64,000 nucleotides of DNA, from contig NZ_JAFCKW010000015.1 in assembly GCF_018129965.1 (NCBI RefSeq), forward strand, positions 79,336-143,335, written 5' to 3'. This document shows, piece by piece, positions 37,429-45,300 of the stretch. Each line of letters starts with the position of its first letter. The first letter of the stretch is position 1. The notes under the pieces are model-generated. The model was not told the origin of the DNA. It made no database searches and saw only the letters and a list, made by a program, of their open reading frames with translations. Both the position numbers and the translations under genes were made by a program. The DNA is from Bradyrhizobium diazoefficiens. Lineage in GTDB: Bacteria; Pseudomonadota; Alphaproteobacteria; Rhizobiales; Xanthobacteraceae.

Positions 37429-38248
37429 ACAAGATTTGCCTGATCAAGATGTGGCTGATCGCGATGTGCTCGAGACCGACCAGCCGCTGCTGATCGCCGC
37501 AGGTCTCGGCAAATCCTACGGCCGCATCGCCGCCTGTCGCGACGTGTCGTTCTCGCTCTATCCCGGCGAGGTGCTGGCGATTGTCGGCGAATCCGGTTCA
37601 GGCAAGTCGACGCTGCTGCAGCTTCTGTCGGGCCAGCTCGCGGCCAGCGCGGGCCACGTCTCCTATCGCATGCGCGACGGCGTCACCCGTGATCTCGCCA
37701 CGCTCGGCGAGGCCGAGCGGCGTTTCCTGTTCCGCACCGATTGGGGCTTTGTGCATCAGGATCCCGCGCAGGGCCTGCGCATGGCGGTCTCGGCGGGCGC
37801 CAATGTCGGCGAGCGGCTCATGGCGGTGGGCTGGAATCACTACGGCCGCATCCGCGACACCGCGTCCGACTGGCTGACCCGCGTCGAGATCGACGTCGCG
37901 CGCATCGACGATGCGCCGCGCACCTATTCCGGCGGCATGCGCCAGCGCCTCCAGATCGCGCGCAACCTCGTCACCGAGCCGCGGCTTGTGTTCATGGACG
38001 AGCCGACCGGCGGCCTCGACGTGTCCGTGCAGGCGCGTCTGCTCGACCTGCTGCGCAGCCTCGTCGCCGAGCTGAACCTCGCCGTGGTCATCGTCACCCA
38101 CGATCTCGCGGTCGCACGGCTGTTGTCGCACCGCGTGATGGTGATGAAGGGCGGTCGCGTCATCGAGACCGGTCTCACCGACCAGGTGCTCGACGATCCC
38201 CGCGAGCCCTATACCCAGCTTCTCGTTTCCTCGATTCTGCCGCCATAA
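37421..38248 (+). CDS. phnK: C-P lyase ABC-type protein PhnK
   Basis: A 275-residue ABC ATPase that docks onto the PhnGHIJ core and is not a transporter part. Walker A is GESGSGKST, the signature YSGGMRQR and Walker B LVFMDEP. It resembles the Dpp/Opp ATPases in the C-terminal half. A GGAGG site sits 7 bp before the ATG. It has a leader of about 25 acidic residues (DLPDQDVADRDVLE) not typical of E. coli PhnK. The start overlaps phnJ by 8 bp. Confidence 0.93.
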   Translation: MIEQDLPDQDVADRDVLETDQPLLIAAGLGKSYGRIAACRDVSFSLYPGEVLAIVGESGSGKSTLLQLLSGQLAASAGHVSYRMRDGVTRDLATLGEAERRFLFRTDWGFVHQDPAQGLRMAVSAGANVGERLMAVGWNHYGRIRDTASDWLTRVEIDVARIDDAPRTYSGGMRQRLQIARNLVTEPRLVFMDEPTGGLDVSVQARLLDLLRSLVAELNLAVVIVTHDLAVARLLSHRVMVMKGGRVIETGLTDQVLDDPREPYTQLLVSSILPP

Positions 38249-38259
38249 AGTCTGCCCAT

Positions 38260-38970
38260 ATGAGCATCCCGATGACCGCCATGATCGACGTCGCCGACGC
38301 CATGAAGACCTTTACGATGCACCTGCAGGGCGGCATCGACCTGCCTGTCGTCAGCGGCGTGACCTTCCACGTCAACGCCGGCGAATGCGTCGTGCTGTCC
38401 GGTCCCTCCGGCGCCGGCAAATCGTCGATCCTGAAGATGATCTTCGGCAATTACCGCTGCGATTCCGGCCGCATCGGCATCCGCCATCGCGGCGCGGTGA
38501 TCGATCTTGCCACCGCCGAGCCGCGGCAGATCCTCAACGTCCGCCGCGCGACCATAGGTTATGTCAGCCAGTTCCTGCGGGCGGTGCCGCGCGTTGCGAC
38601 CATCGACGTCGTCGCCGAGCCCTTGATCATGAACGGCATGGCCCGCGCCGATGCGCAGGCACGTGCCGGCGAGCTGCTGCACCGCCTCAACATCCCGGAG
38701 CGGCTGTGGCGGCTTCCGCCTGCGACTTTCTCCGGCGGCGAGCAGCAACGCGTCAACATCGCGCGCGGCTTTATCTCGGATCTGCCGATCCTGCTGCTCG
38801 ATGAGCCGACCGCCTCGCTCGACGCCGCCAACCGCGCCGTCGTGGTCGAGCTGGTCGCCGAAAAGAAACGCCGGGGTGTCGCCATGGTGGCCATTGTCCA
38901 TGACGACGAAATCCGCCATCTGATCGCCGACCGCATCGTCGACGTCACCAGCTTTGCCGCCGCGGCCTGA
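38260..38970 (+). CDS. phnL: C-P lyase ABC-type protein PhnL
   Basis: A 236-residue ABC ATPase, also part of the C-P lyase machinery. Walker A is GPSGAGKSS, the signature FSGGEQQR and Walker B ILLLDEP. The segment FTMHLQGGIDLPVVSGVTF at the N-terminus is characteristic of PhnL. It lies 11 bp after phnK. PhnK and PhnL may form a heterodimer on the core complex. Confidence 0.92.
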   Translation: MSIPMTAMIDVADAMKTFTMHLQGGIDLPVVSGVTFHVNAGECVVLSGPSGAGKSSILKMIFGNYRCDSGRIGIRHRGAVIDLATAEPRQILNVRRATIGYVSQFLRAVPRVATIDVVAEPLIMNGMARADAQARAGELLHRLNIPERLWRLPPATFSGGEQQRVNIARGFISDLPILLLDEPTASLDAANRAVVVELVAEKKRRGVAMVAIVHDDEIRHLIADRIVDVTSFAAAA

Positions 38971-38975
38971 AGGAC

Positions 38976-40139
38976 ATGGACATGAACGCCAAGCCAAAGG
39001 ACACATTGATCGCCAACGCCAGGATCGTGCTGGCCGACCGGGTGATCGAGCAGGGCTGGCTTGCGCTTGCCAAGGGACGCATCGCCGAAATCGGCGAGGG
39101 CAGGGCCCCCGCGGGCGCTGACGACGCCGGCGGCGATCTGATCATGCCCGGCCTGATCGAACTGCACACCGACCATCTCGAAGCGCATTACGTGCCGCGC
39201 CCGAAAGTGTTCTGGAATCCGGTCGCAGCCGTGATCTCCTATGACGGCCAGCTCGCCACATCGGGCATCACCACCGTGTTCGACTCGTTGCGCGTGTGGC
39301 GCGAGGACGGCGCCGAGGAAGTCGATGGCCGGGCCGGCGTGCTCGCCGCCGCGATCTCCACGGCGCGCGACGCCGACCTCTTGCGTGCCGATCACTTCCT
39401 GCACCTGCGCTGCGAGATCCCGATGCCGAGCGTAGTCGAGGAAGCCAAGGAGCTGATCGACCGTCCCGACGTCAAGCTGATGTCGCTGATGGATCACACG
39501 CCCGGTCAGCGCCAGTTTCGCGACGAGGCCAAGCTGCGCGACTATTACCGCGGCAAGGGCGGCGGCAAGACCGATGCCGAGCTCGACGAGCTGTTCGCCA
39601 AGCGCTTCGAATATCAGAAGCTGTATGCCGCGACCAATATGCGCGAGATCGTGGCGCTGGCGCACAAATACAACATTCCGCTCGCGAGCCACGACGACAC
39701 CACCGAGGAGAACGTCGTCGACGCCGTGCGCGATCGTGTGTCGGTGGCGGAATTCCCGACCACGCTGGAAGCCGCGCGCGGACTGCACCAGGCCGGCATC
39801 GACATCCTGATGGGGGCGCCGAACGTGGTGCGCGGCGGCTCGCATTCCGGCAATATCGCCGCGGTCGATCTCGCCCGCGAAGGCCTGCTCGACATCCTGT
39901 CGTCGGACTACATCCCGTCGAGCCTGCTGATGGCCGCGCTGCAACTGCCGGAGCATGTGCCGGCGATCAGCCTTCCGGCCGCGGTGCGTACCGTGACCAA
40001 GGCGCCAGCCGATGCGGTCGGCCTCACCGACCGCGGCGAGATTGCAGCCGGCAAGCGAGCCGATCTGATCCGCGTGCACGTCGCCGGCAGCGTTCCGGTC
40101 GTCCGCAGCGTCTGGCGCGAAGGAAGCCGTGTCGCATGA
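38976..40139 (+). CDS. phnM: Alpha-D-ribose 1-methylphosphonate 5-triphosphate diphosphatase
   Basis: A 387-residue amidohydrolase that removes diphosphate from ribose 1-methylphosphonate 5-triphosphate before PhnJ acts. The metal-binding loop is IELHTDHLEAH, with further ligands in SLMDHTPGQ and ASHDDTTEE. It is the in-operon, canonical copy; a diverged paralogue sits at 27735-28925. The gene lies 5 bp after phnL and overlaps phnN by 4 bp. ATG at 38976 and ATG at 38982 are both possible starts. Confidence 0.93.
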   Translation: MDMNAKPKDTLIANARIVLADRVIEQGWLALAKGRIAEIGEGRAPAGADDAGGDLIMPGLIELHTDHLEAHYVPRPKVFWNPVAAVISYDGQLATSGITTVFDSLRVWREDGAEEVDGRAGVLAAAISTARDADLLRADHFLHLRCEIPMPSVVEEAKELIDRPDVKLMSLMDHTPGQRQFRDEAKLRDYYRGKGGGKTDAELDELFAKRFEYQKLYAATNMREIVALAHKYNIPLASHDDTTEENVVDAVRDRVSVAEFPTTLEAARGLHQAGIDILMGAPNVVRGGSHSGNIAAVDLAREGLLDILSSDYIPSSLLMAALQLPEHVPAISLPAAVRTVTKAPADAVGLTDRGEIAAGKRADLIRVHVAGSVPVVRSVWREGSRVA

Positions 40140-40732
40140 GCGAGACCGTGACCATGGCGCAGGACGAAGCGGGTACGATCGGCCCCGGCCGGCTCGTGCT
40201 CGTGGTCGGTCCGAGCGGTGCCGGCAAGGACACCCTGCTGCGGCTGGCGCAGGCGGCCTGTGTCGAGGACCACGATATCGTATTCCCGCGCCGCATCGTG
40301 ACGCGCGAATCCTCCGCGGACGAGGACAATATCGCGGTCAGTCCGGACCAATTTCGTCGCTCGCAGGAGCACGGCGATTTCGCAGTTCACTGGGAGGCGC
40401 ACGGCCATTGCTATGCCCTGCCTCTCGACATCAATGACGACATCCGCGCCGGCCGCGCGGTCGTCGCCAATGTCTCGCGCACCGTGATCGGCGCATTGCG
40501 CAAGGCCTACGCCAACGTCGTGGTCGTCGCGATCACCGCACCGCCGGAGGTGCTGGCGCAGCGGCTCGCCGCCCGCGCCCGGCACAGCGACGGCAATATC
40601 GCGGAGCGCCTCGCACGCAGCGTCGATGACGCAGCAGCGCAGGCCGACGTCACCATTCTCAATGCCGGCAGCGCGGACTATCACAGCCGCCAGCTCGTGC
40701 GCGTGATCAGGAATGAATGCTGGCAAGCGTAG
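40136..40732 (+). CDS. phnN: Ribose 1,5-bisphosphate phosphokinase
   Basis: A 198-residue P-loop kinase of the guanylate kinase fold that makes PRPP from ribose 1,5-bisphosphate, the last step of the C-P lyase route. The P-loop is GPSGAGKDT, followed by the family segment FPRRIVTRESSADED and the lid NVSRTVIGALR. It overlaps phnM by 4 bp and ends the phnG-N operon. Confidence 0.92.
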   Translation: MSETVTMAQDEAGTIGPGRLVLVVGPSGAGKDTLLRLAQAACVEDHDIVFPRRIVTRESSADEDNIAVSPDQFRRSQEHGDFAVHWEAHGHCYALPLDINDDIRAGRAVVANVSRTVIGALRKAYANVVVVAITAPPEVLAQRLAARARHSDGNIAERLARSVDDAAAQADVTILNAGSADYHSRQLVRVIRNECWQA

Positions 40733-40760
40733 CGGCCGGCTTAGCAGGGAGAGCGAAACA

Positions 40761-41372
40761 ATGTCGGTGATAACCACGGTCGAACAGCTCGAGGCCATCT
40801 ACGGTGCCGTCGGTGATGCCTCGACCGTGAAAGTCGCCGACCACGTCACGCCGCTCTATCGCATCTTCATCGAGAAGGCGCCGTTCGCCGCCCTCGCTAC
40901 CATCGGGCCGGAAGGTATCGACTGCTCGCCCCGCGGCGATCTGCCCGGCTTCGTCCGCATTCATGATCCCAAGACCTTGATGCTGCCGGATCGGCGTGGC
41001 AACAACCGGGCCGATTCCCTTCGCAACATCGTGCGCGATCCCAGGGTGTCGCTGATGTTCCTGATTCCCGGCTCCGGCAATGCGGTCCGTGCCAACGGCC
41101 GCGCGCATCTTTCGGTCGATCCGGACCTGCTGGCCTCGTTCAAGGTCGAGGGCAAGGCGCCGCGCAGCGTGATGGTGATGAACGTGGAAGAAATCTACTT
41201 CCAGTGCGCCCGCGCCATCGTTCGCTCCGACCTCTGGAATCCCGACAAGCGCGTCGACCCCAAGACGCTGCCGACACCCGGCCAGATCCTGGCCGAGATG
41301 AGCGAGAACAAGGTCGGCGGCGACGAATATGACCGGATCTGGCCGGAGCGCGCCGCCGCTACGATGTGGTAG
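40761..41372 (+). CDS. Pyridoxamine 5'-phosphate oxidase-family FMN protein
   Basis: A 203-residue split-barrel flavoprotein of the MSMEG_1061-like PPOX group. Seen features are FAALATIGPEGIDCSPRGDLPG (barrel strands and FMN pocket), LPDRRGNNRADSLRNI and VRANGRAHLS. Such proteins bind FMN and act as small-molecule oxidoreductases; the substrate is unknown. It lies 28 bp after phnN with its own GGGAGAG site. It could be read through from the phn operon, but there is no evidence for a role there. Confidence 0.83.
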   Translation: MSVITTVEQLEAIYGAVGDASTVKVADHVTPLYRIFIEKAPFAALATIGPEGIDCSPRGDLPGFVRIHDPKTLMLPDRRGNNRADSLRNIVRDPRVSLMFLIPGSGNAVRANGRAHLSVDPDLLASFKVEGKAPRSVMVMNVEEIYFQCARAIVRSDLWNPDKRVDPKTLPTPGQILAEMSENKVGGDEYDRIWPERAAATMW

Positions 41373-43170
41373 GAAATTCCTCGGCGAGGACGCGATCGAC
41401 GCGTGCGATCACCGCGCCCCAGTCGCGCGACGCGTCCTGACGGAACAGCCGGGCCGTCGGATACCACGGGCTGTCCTCGCGATCGAGCAGCCAGCGCCAA
41501 TCCGGCACATGCGGCAGCAGCAGCCAGACCGGGCGACCGAGCGCGCCGGCCAGGTGGGCGGAGCTGGTATCCACGGTGATGACGAGATCGAGCGCGGCGA
41601 CGACGGCAGCCGTGTCGGTGAAATCGGCAAAGGATTGCCCGGCCAGGATGAGATTGCTGCGTTCACCCAGCGCGGCCTTGTCGCTCTCGCGGATTTCAGT
41701 CTGAAGGCCGACGAAAACGGCGTCGCGCGCCAGCAGGGGCGCGAGCAGGTCGGCGCGGATCGAGCGGTTGCGGTCGTTGAGGTGCGCCGCGTTTCCGGAC
41801 CAGACGAGGCCGATCCTCGGCCTGTCGCCGGCGCCGAGCCGGTCGCGCCACGCATCGGGCAGGCCTGGCGCGGTCAGGTAGGGAATGCTGGACGGGATGC
41901 TGTCCAGCGTGGTGCCGAAGGCCAGCGGCAAGCTCGACAACGGGCAGTGCATGTCGAAGTCAGGCAGCGGCGCGGTCTTGTCGATGCATAAGGCGACCCC
42001 ATCGACCGTGGCGATCAGCTTGCGCAGCGCCGCCTGCACCCGCGCGATCACGCGCGCGCCGCGCGCGGCCAGCATCGGAATGTAACGGGCAAAGTGAATC
42101 GTATCGCCGAAGCCGAGATCGGCATGGACCAGGATGGTCTTGCCGTCGAGCGGGCTTTCGCCGAGCCATAGCGGCTGCGCGAAGCCTGCTTCGGCAAGGC
42201 CGAGTGTGGCCACCTTTCTCTGCCATTCCGCCTCCGCGAAGCCGCGGGCGAGATCGCCGGTCAGGAGGCGTACCGTCGCATCGTTCCAGTGCGCCGCGGC
42301 GTGACTGGGATCGATTTGCTGCGCCTGCGCATAGCTTGCCATGGCCTCGTCATAGCGCGCGAGGTCCTGCAGCACGCTGCCGCGATTGACGATGGCATCG
42401 ACATAGTCCGGCTTCAGCGCTGCGGCGCGTTCGAACGACGCCAGGGCGTCCTCGAGCCGTCCCGCCGCGCGCAGCGCCGTGCCGCGGCTGTTCAATATTT
42501 CGGGCGTATTAGGGTCGAGCGCGATGGCCGCGTCGAAATCGGCAAGCGCCGCCTCGGTCCGCAACAGCCGGAGCAGCAACATGCCGCGATTGTTGAGTGC
42601 GGCCGCATAGCCGGGGACGATCCTCAGCAGCCGATCGTAGTCGGCAAGCGCGGCGTCGGAGCGCTTGAGGTCCGACAGAATGTCGGCGCGATATTTCAGG
42701 GCGACGACATAGTCTGGATTGTGCGCGATGGCACGGCCGAGTGATGTCAGTGCGTCTTCGACCCGATCCATCGCGAGCAGCGTCAGGGCGCGGTTGAAGT
42801 GCGCTTCCCAATAGTCGGACTTGCGGCGCAAGGCCTTGTCATACATGGCGAGCGCGTCGTCGAACTTGCGCTGGTTGCGGAGTGCCGCACCCAGATTGGC
42901 GTAATAGAGCGGGTTGCGCGGGCTGGCCGCAATCGCCTGCCGGATCAGTTGCTCCGCTTCGCCCGGGTGCTCCGCCAGGAAGCTGACGCCGAGCAGATGC
43001 AGCGCATCGGGCTGCCGCGGATCGATCCCCAGCGCGACACGATACGCCTCGCGCGCCTGGGTCAGATGTCCCGCCTGATGCTGCGCCATGCCGCGGTTGA
43101 GCAGATCCGCGATCTGCTGCTGCGCCAGCGGGTTGCCGGGTTGATGCTGGGAGCGATTTCGAGGAATCAT
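41359..43170 (-). CDS. TPR protein with C-terminal glycosyltransferase-like domain
   Basis: A 603-residue protein. From about residue 15 to 335 it carries roughly nine tetratricopeptide repeats (for example AIAASPRNPLYYANLGAALR; AIALDPNTPEILNSRGTALR). The rest (about 360-600) resembles the GT-B domain found in many rhizobial TPR proteins, with LGFGDTIHFARYIPML, GLVWSGNAAHLNDRNRSI and VITVDTSSAHLAGALGRPVW, close to heptosyltransferase-like folds. Start placed at 43170 where the repeats begin; an open frame of 63 codons upstream overlaps the divergent gene. It is probably involved in surface polysaccharide or protein glycosylation. It faces the methyltransferase fusion across a short spacer. 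Confidence 0.78.
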   Translation of the reverse strand: MIPRNRSQHQPGNPLAQQQIADLLNRGMAQHQAGHLTQAREAYRVALGIDPRQPDALHLLGVSFLAEHPGEAEQLIRQAIAASPRNPLYYANLGAALRNQRKFDDALAMYDKALRRKSDYWEAHFNRALTLLAMDRVEDALTSLGRAIAHNPDYVVALKYRADILSDLKRSDAALADYDRLLRIVPGYAAALNNRGMLLLRLLRTEAALADFDAAIALDPNTPEILNSRGTALRAAGRLEDALASFERAAALKPDYVDAIVNRGSVLQDLARYDEAMASYAQAQQIDPSHAAAHWNDATVRLLTGDLARGFAEAEWQRKVATLGLAEAGFAQPLWLGESPLDGKTILVHADLGFGDTIHFARYIPMLAARGARVIARVQAALRKLIATVDGVALCIDKTAPLPDFDMHCPLSSLPLAFGTTLDSIPSSIPYLTAPGLPDAWRDRLGAGDRPRIGLVWSGNAAHLNDRNRSIRADLLAPLLARDAVFVGLQTEIRESDKAALGERSNLILAGQSFADFTDTAAVVAALDLVITVDTSSAHLAGALGRPVWLLLPHVPDWRWLLDREDSPWYPTARLFRQDASRDWGAVIARVDRVLAEEFPTTS

Positions 43171-43335
43171 CAGCCCGGAATCTAGGGCATGATGTCCAGC
43201 CTGACCATAGCGGCGGATCGGGAAGCCCGTTGTAGGCCGTGATTGACCGTGATTCGGCCGAATGGTTACATCGCTGCTGGCGATTCGCCGCTCTGGGCCG
43301 GGGACAGCCAGCCCTTCATCAATCGGGAGCCGGCG

Positions 43336-44712
43336 ATGGTTCGTAAAGACCACGCGCAAGCGCAGGTGCGGAAGACCGACAGGAGCGGCAAGACCGACAG
43401 AACACGCTGGTCGGACCCGGCGTCACTGGAGGCTGCTTGGGATGCCCGGGCGGAACTTGCCGCGCAATTCATTCCCGCGGGCGCCCGTGTCCTCGACCTC
43501 GGTTGCGGCAACATGTCGTTGCGGCGGTTCCTGCCGCACGGCGCCAGCTATCGGGGCTGCGACCTCGTCGCCCGCGAGGCCGATACGATCGTCTGCGACT
43601 TCAACGCAGGGGAGTTCCCGACCGAGGCTTCGGCAGACGCTGACATCATCACGCTGCTCGGCGTCCTCGAATACATTCCCGATGCCGACGCCTTCTTCGC
43701 CCATCTGCGGTCGGCCAAGCGGGACGTGGTTCTCAGCTATTGCGCGACCGATCTGACGTCTTCGGTGGACCGGCCGGCTCTCGGCTGGTTGACCCATTAC
43801 AGCTTCCTCGGTCTGGCCAAGCTGTTCGATCGTCACGGCTTCCAGATCACCGCAACCGCGCCGGTCGATCCATTACAGATCCTGATGCGCCTGACGCCGG
43901 TGCATCGTCTGCCTGCGGTCAACCCGAGCAACGTCGCCGTGATCTCCTACAACGATGTCGGCAATTTCGGCGACCGGCTCGGCTATCACATGATCAATTC
44001 GCTGCTGCCGGCCGACGCGCTGGTCGATCATCTGACCTTTCGAACGCTCGACCGTGCGCGTGCGTCCTACGATCTGATCGTGCTCGGCATCGGCAACAGC
44101 ATCTACGGGCCGCTGCTCACCGACGAACTCATGAAGGTGCTGTCCCGCGGCAAGGCAAAGGTCGGGATCTTCGGGACGCAGTATCGCGATCTCATTCCGC
44201 GCGCAGCGCTCGACGGGCTGGTCGATCGGCTCGACACCTGGTTCGCGCGATACGAGGACGACGTCCTGCTCTACGGACGCGGACGCTCCAATGTCGAGCA
44301 TCTCGGCGACTGGCTGATCGATCAGTTTCCCATGACGACGCCTGTCGTTGACGAGCAGCTCAACATTGGCGACGAGATCTGGAACAACCTTCCGCTCGAT
44401 CGCGTCATTCAGGACATTCAGCGGCACAAGAAGGTGTTCTCGACCCGCCTGCATCCGCTGCTCTGCGCGCTGACCTCGGCCGAGACGGTCGCCTATACCG
44501 AGCAGACCGCAGGCGACACGGCGATCGTGTCCGGCAAGTTCCGCAGCATGCTGATCGATATCTTCGGCCGCACCTATCCGGAAAAGGACTTCTTCGCGGT
44601 CGATCGCGACGCGGTCAGCCGCTACAGGCTGCGGGTGCATGGCAACGTCGCGAAGGTCGGATCTCGGCTCCAGGCGATGCTGAGCAATGTGGCAAAGGCG
44701 CCGGCTGCCTGA
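43336..44712 (+). CDS. Methyltransferase fused to polysaccharide pyruvyl transferase-like domain
   Basis: A 458-residue two-domain protein. The N-terminal half (about 35-190) is a class I SAM methyltransferase with motif I RVLDLGCGNMSLRRF, DLVAREADTIVCDFNAGEF and LLGVLEYIPDADAFFA. The C-terminal half (about 198-440) resembles the polysaccharide pyruvyl transferase family: NVAVISYNDVGNFGDRLGYH at the nucleotide-sugar end, LIVLGIGNSIYG, and STRLHPLLCALTS near residue 368. The combination suggests modification of a surface glycan by methyl and pyruvyl groups. GGGAGC 8 bp before the ATG supports this start. It is divergent from the TPR glycosyltransferase-like gene. Confidence 0.75.
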   Translation: MVRKDHAQAQVRKTDRSGKTDRTRWSDPASLEAAWDARAELAAQFIPAGARVLDLGCGNMSLRRFLPHGASYRGCDLVAREADTIVCDFNAGEFPTEASADADIITLLGVLEYIPDADAFFAHLRSAKRDVVLSYCATDLTSSVDRPALGWLTHYSFLGLAKLFDRHGFQITATAPVDPLQILMRLTPVHRLPAVNPSNVAVISYNDVGNFGDRLGYHMINSLLPADALVDHLTFRTLDRARASYDLIVLGIGNSIYGPLLTDELMKVLSRGKAKVGIFGTQYRDLIPRAALDGLVDRLDTWFARYEDDVLLYGRGRSNVEHLGDWLIDQFPMTTPVVDEQLNIGDEIWNNLPLDRVIQDIQRHKKVFSTRLHPLLCALTSAETVAYTEQTAGDTAIVSGKFRSMLIDIFGRTYPEKDFFAVDRDAVSRYRLRVHGNVAKVGSRLQAMLSNVAKAPAA

Positions 44713-44817
44713 TCTGGGCGAACGTGTTGAACTCATCGCGAGATGAATCCGTCTGTCGGTGCTAGCACCTGGAGAAGCGCCCGAGCGCGCTCCGGCCAAA
44801 TATGGATAGCCATTTCA

Positions 44818-44846
44818 TTGACCAAACGGCCGAGCCGCTCGATATT
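44818..44846 (+). promoter_or_regulatory. Promoter of the sulfur leader/ssuA unit
   Basis: TTGACC (44818-44823) and GATATT (44841-44846) with a 17-bp spacer. Predicted start about 44853, giving a 5' leader that contains the Cys-rich ORF. The rest of the 340-bp gap before the next gene (44713-44817) shows no coding signal. Confidence 0.5.
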
Positions 44847-44884
44847 TGAAGCATCGAAACTGCTCCTCGAGCCAAAGCCGCACC

Positions 44885-44980
44885 ATGAGAACCGATCACC
44901 AGCGTCATCCCGGCGACATGCACGAAAGCATGACGCGGCGCTGTTTCTCGGCGGCCACCGGCGCCTGTTGTTGTTGCTGA
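44885..44980 (+). CDS. Cysteine-rich leader peptide (putative sulfur attenuator)
   Basis: A 31-codon ORF ending in ACCCC, that is, four consecutive Cys codons (TGT TGT TGT TGC) directly before the TGA. A fifth Cys lies at residue 20. It stands 72 bp upstream of a small gene and ssuA, behind a plausible promoter. Leader peptides with runs of the regulated amino acid cause ribosome stalling when its tRNA is short of charge, so this one would sense cysteine. In-frame ATGs at 44918 and 44930 are alternative starts; no clear Shine-Dalgarno site is seen for any. Function is inferred from composition and context. Confidence 0.6.
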   Translation: MRTDHQRHPGDMHESMTRRCFSAATGACCCC

Positions 44981-45052
44981 CCGCGTCCTAACAGCAGACT
45001 TCCACCAGACATCCCAGACAGGAAGCGCCGATCTTGCGGCGAGCGAGCAGCC

Positions 45053-45274
45053 ATGTCCGAGCCCCAGTCCAACGCCTACATCATCGAAATTCACGACCGC
45101 GCGGCCGGCATCGTCACGAGAGACGAGCGCGGCTTCCGCTTCTTCTCCTCCGAGCGCGTGTTCGACAGCCTCGATGGCCGTCAGTTCCGTTCCGCGCGCG
45201 AGGCCGAACGCGCCGCCCGTGCGGTGTTCTCCGAGCGGAGCGGGCGCGCGAATTCTCCGCTTCTGGCCATTTGA
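45053..45274 (+). CDS. Small hypothetical protein of the sulfur locus
   Basis: A 73-residue soluble protein with no motif that I recognise. It is mixed alpha/beta by eye (YIIEIHDRAAGIVTRDE, then FRFFSSERVFDSLDG, then a helix FRSAREAERAARAVF). The start follows a short hairpin (CGCCG 45026-45030 with CGGCG 45037-45041) that could hide its weak ribosome site. It lies between the Cys-rich leader ORF and ssuA (26 bp downstream), which suggests a role in sulfonate use or its regulation. Confidence 0.6.
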   Translation: MSEPQSNAYIIEIHDRAAGIVTRDERGFRFFSSERVFDSLDGRQFRSAREAERAARAVFSERSGRANSPLLAI

Positions 45275-45300
45275 ATCCGACACAATCGAAAGGACGCAAC

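Noticed and set aside
40761..41372. PPOX flavoprotein as a part of the C-P lyase operon
   Set aside because: It is only 28 bp downstream of phnN, but it has its own ribosome site and no known role in phosphonate use; proximity alone is not enough.
44743..44991. An 82-codon frame over the Cys-rich leader
   Set aside because: It is another reading frame of the leader region with no ribosome site, and it ends in a Leu run that mirrors the Cys codons read in the other frame; the shorter leader ORF fits promoter position and context better.
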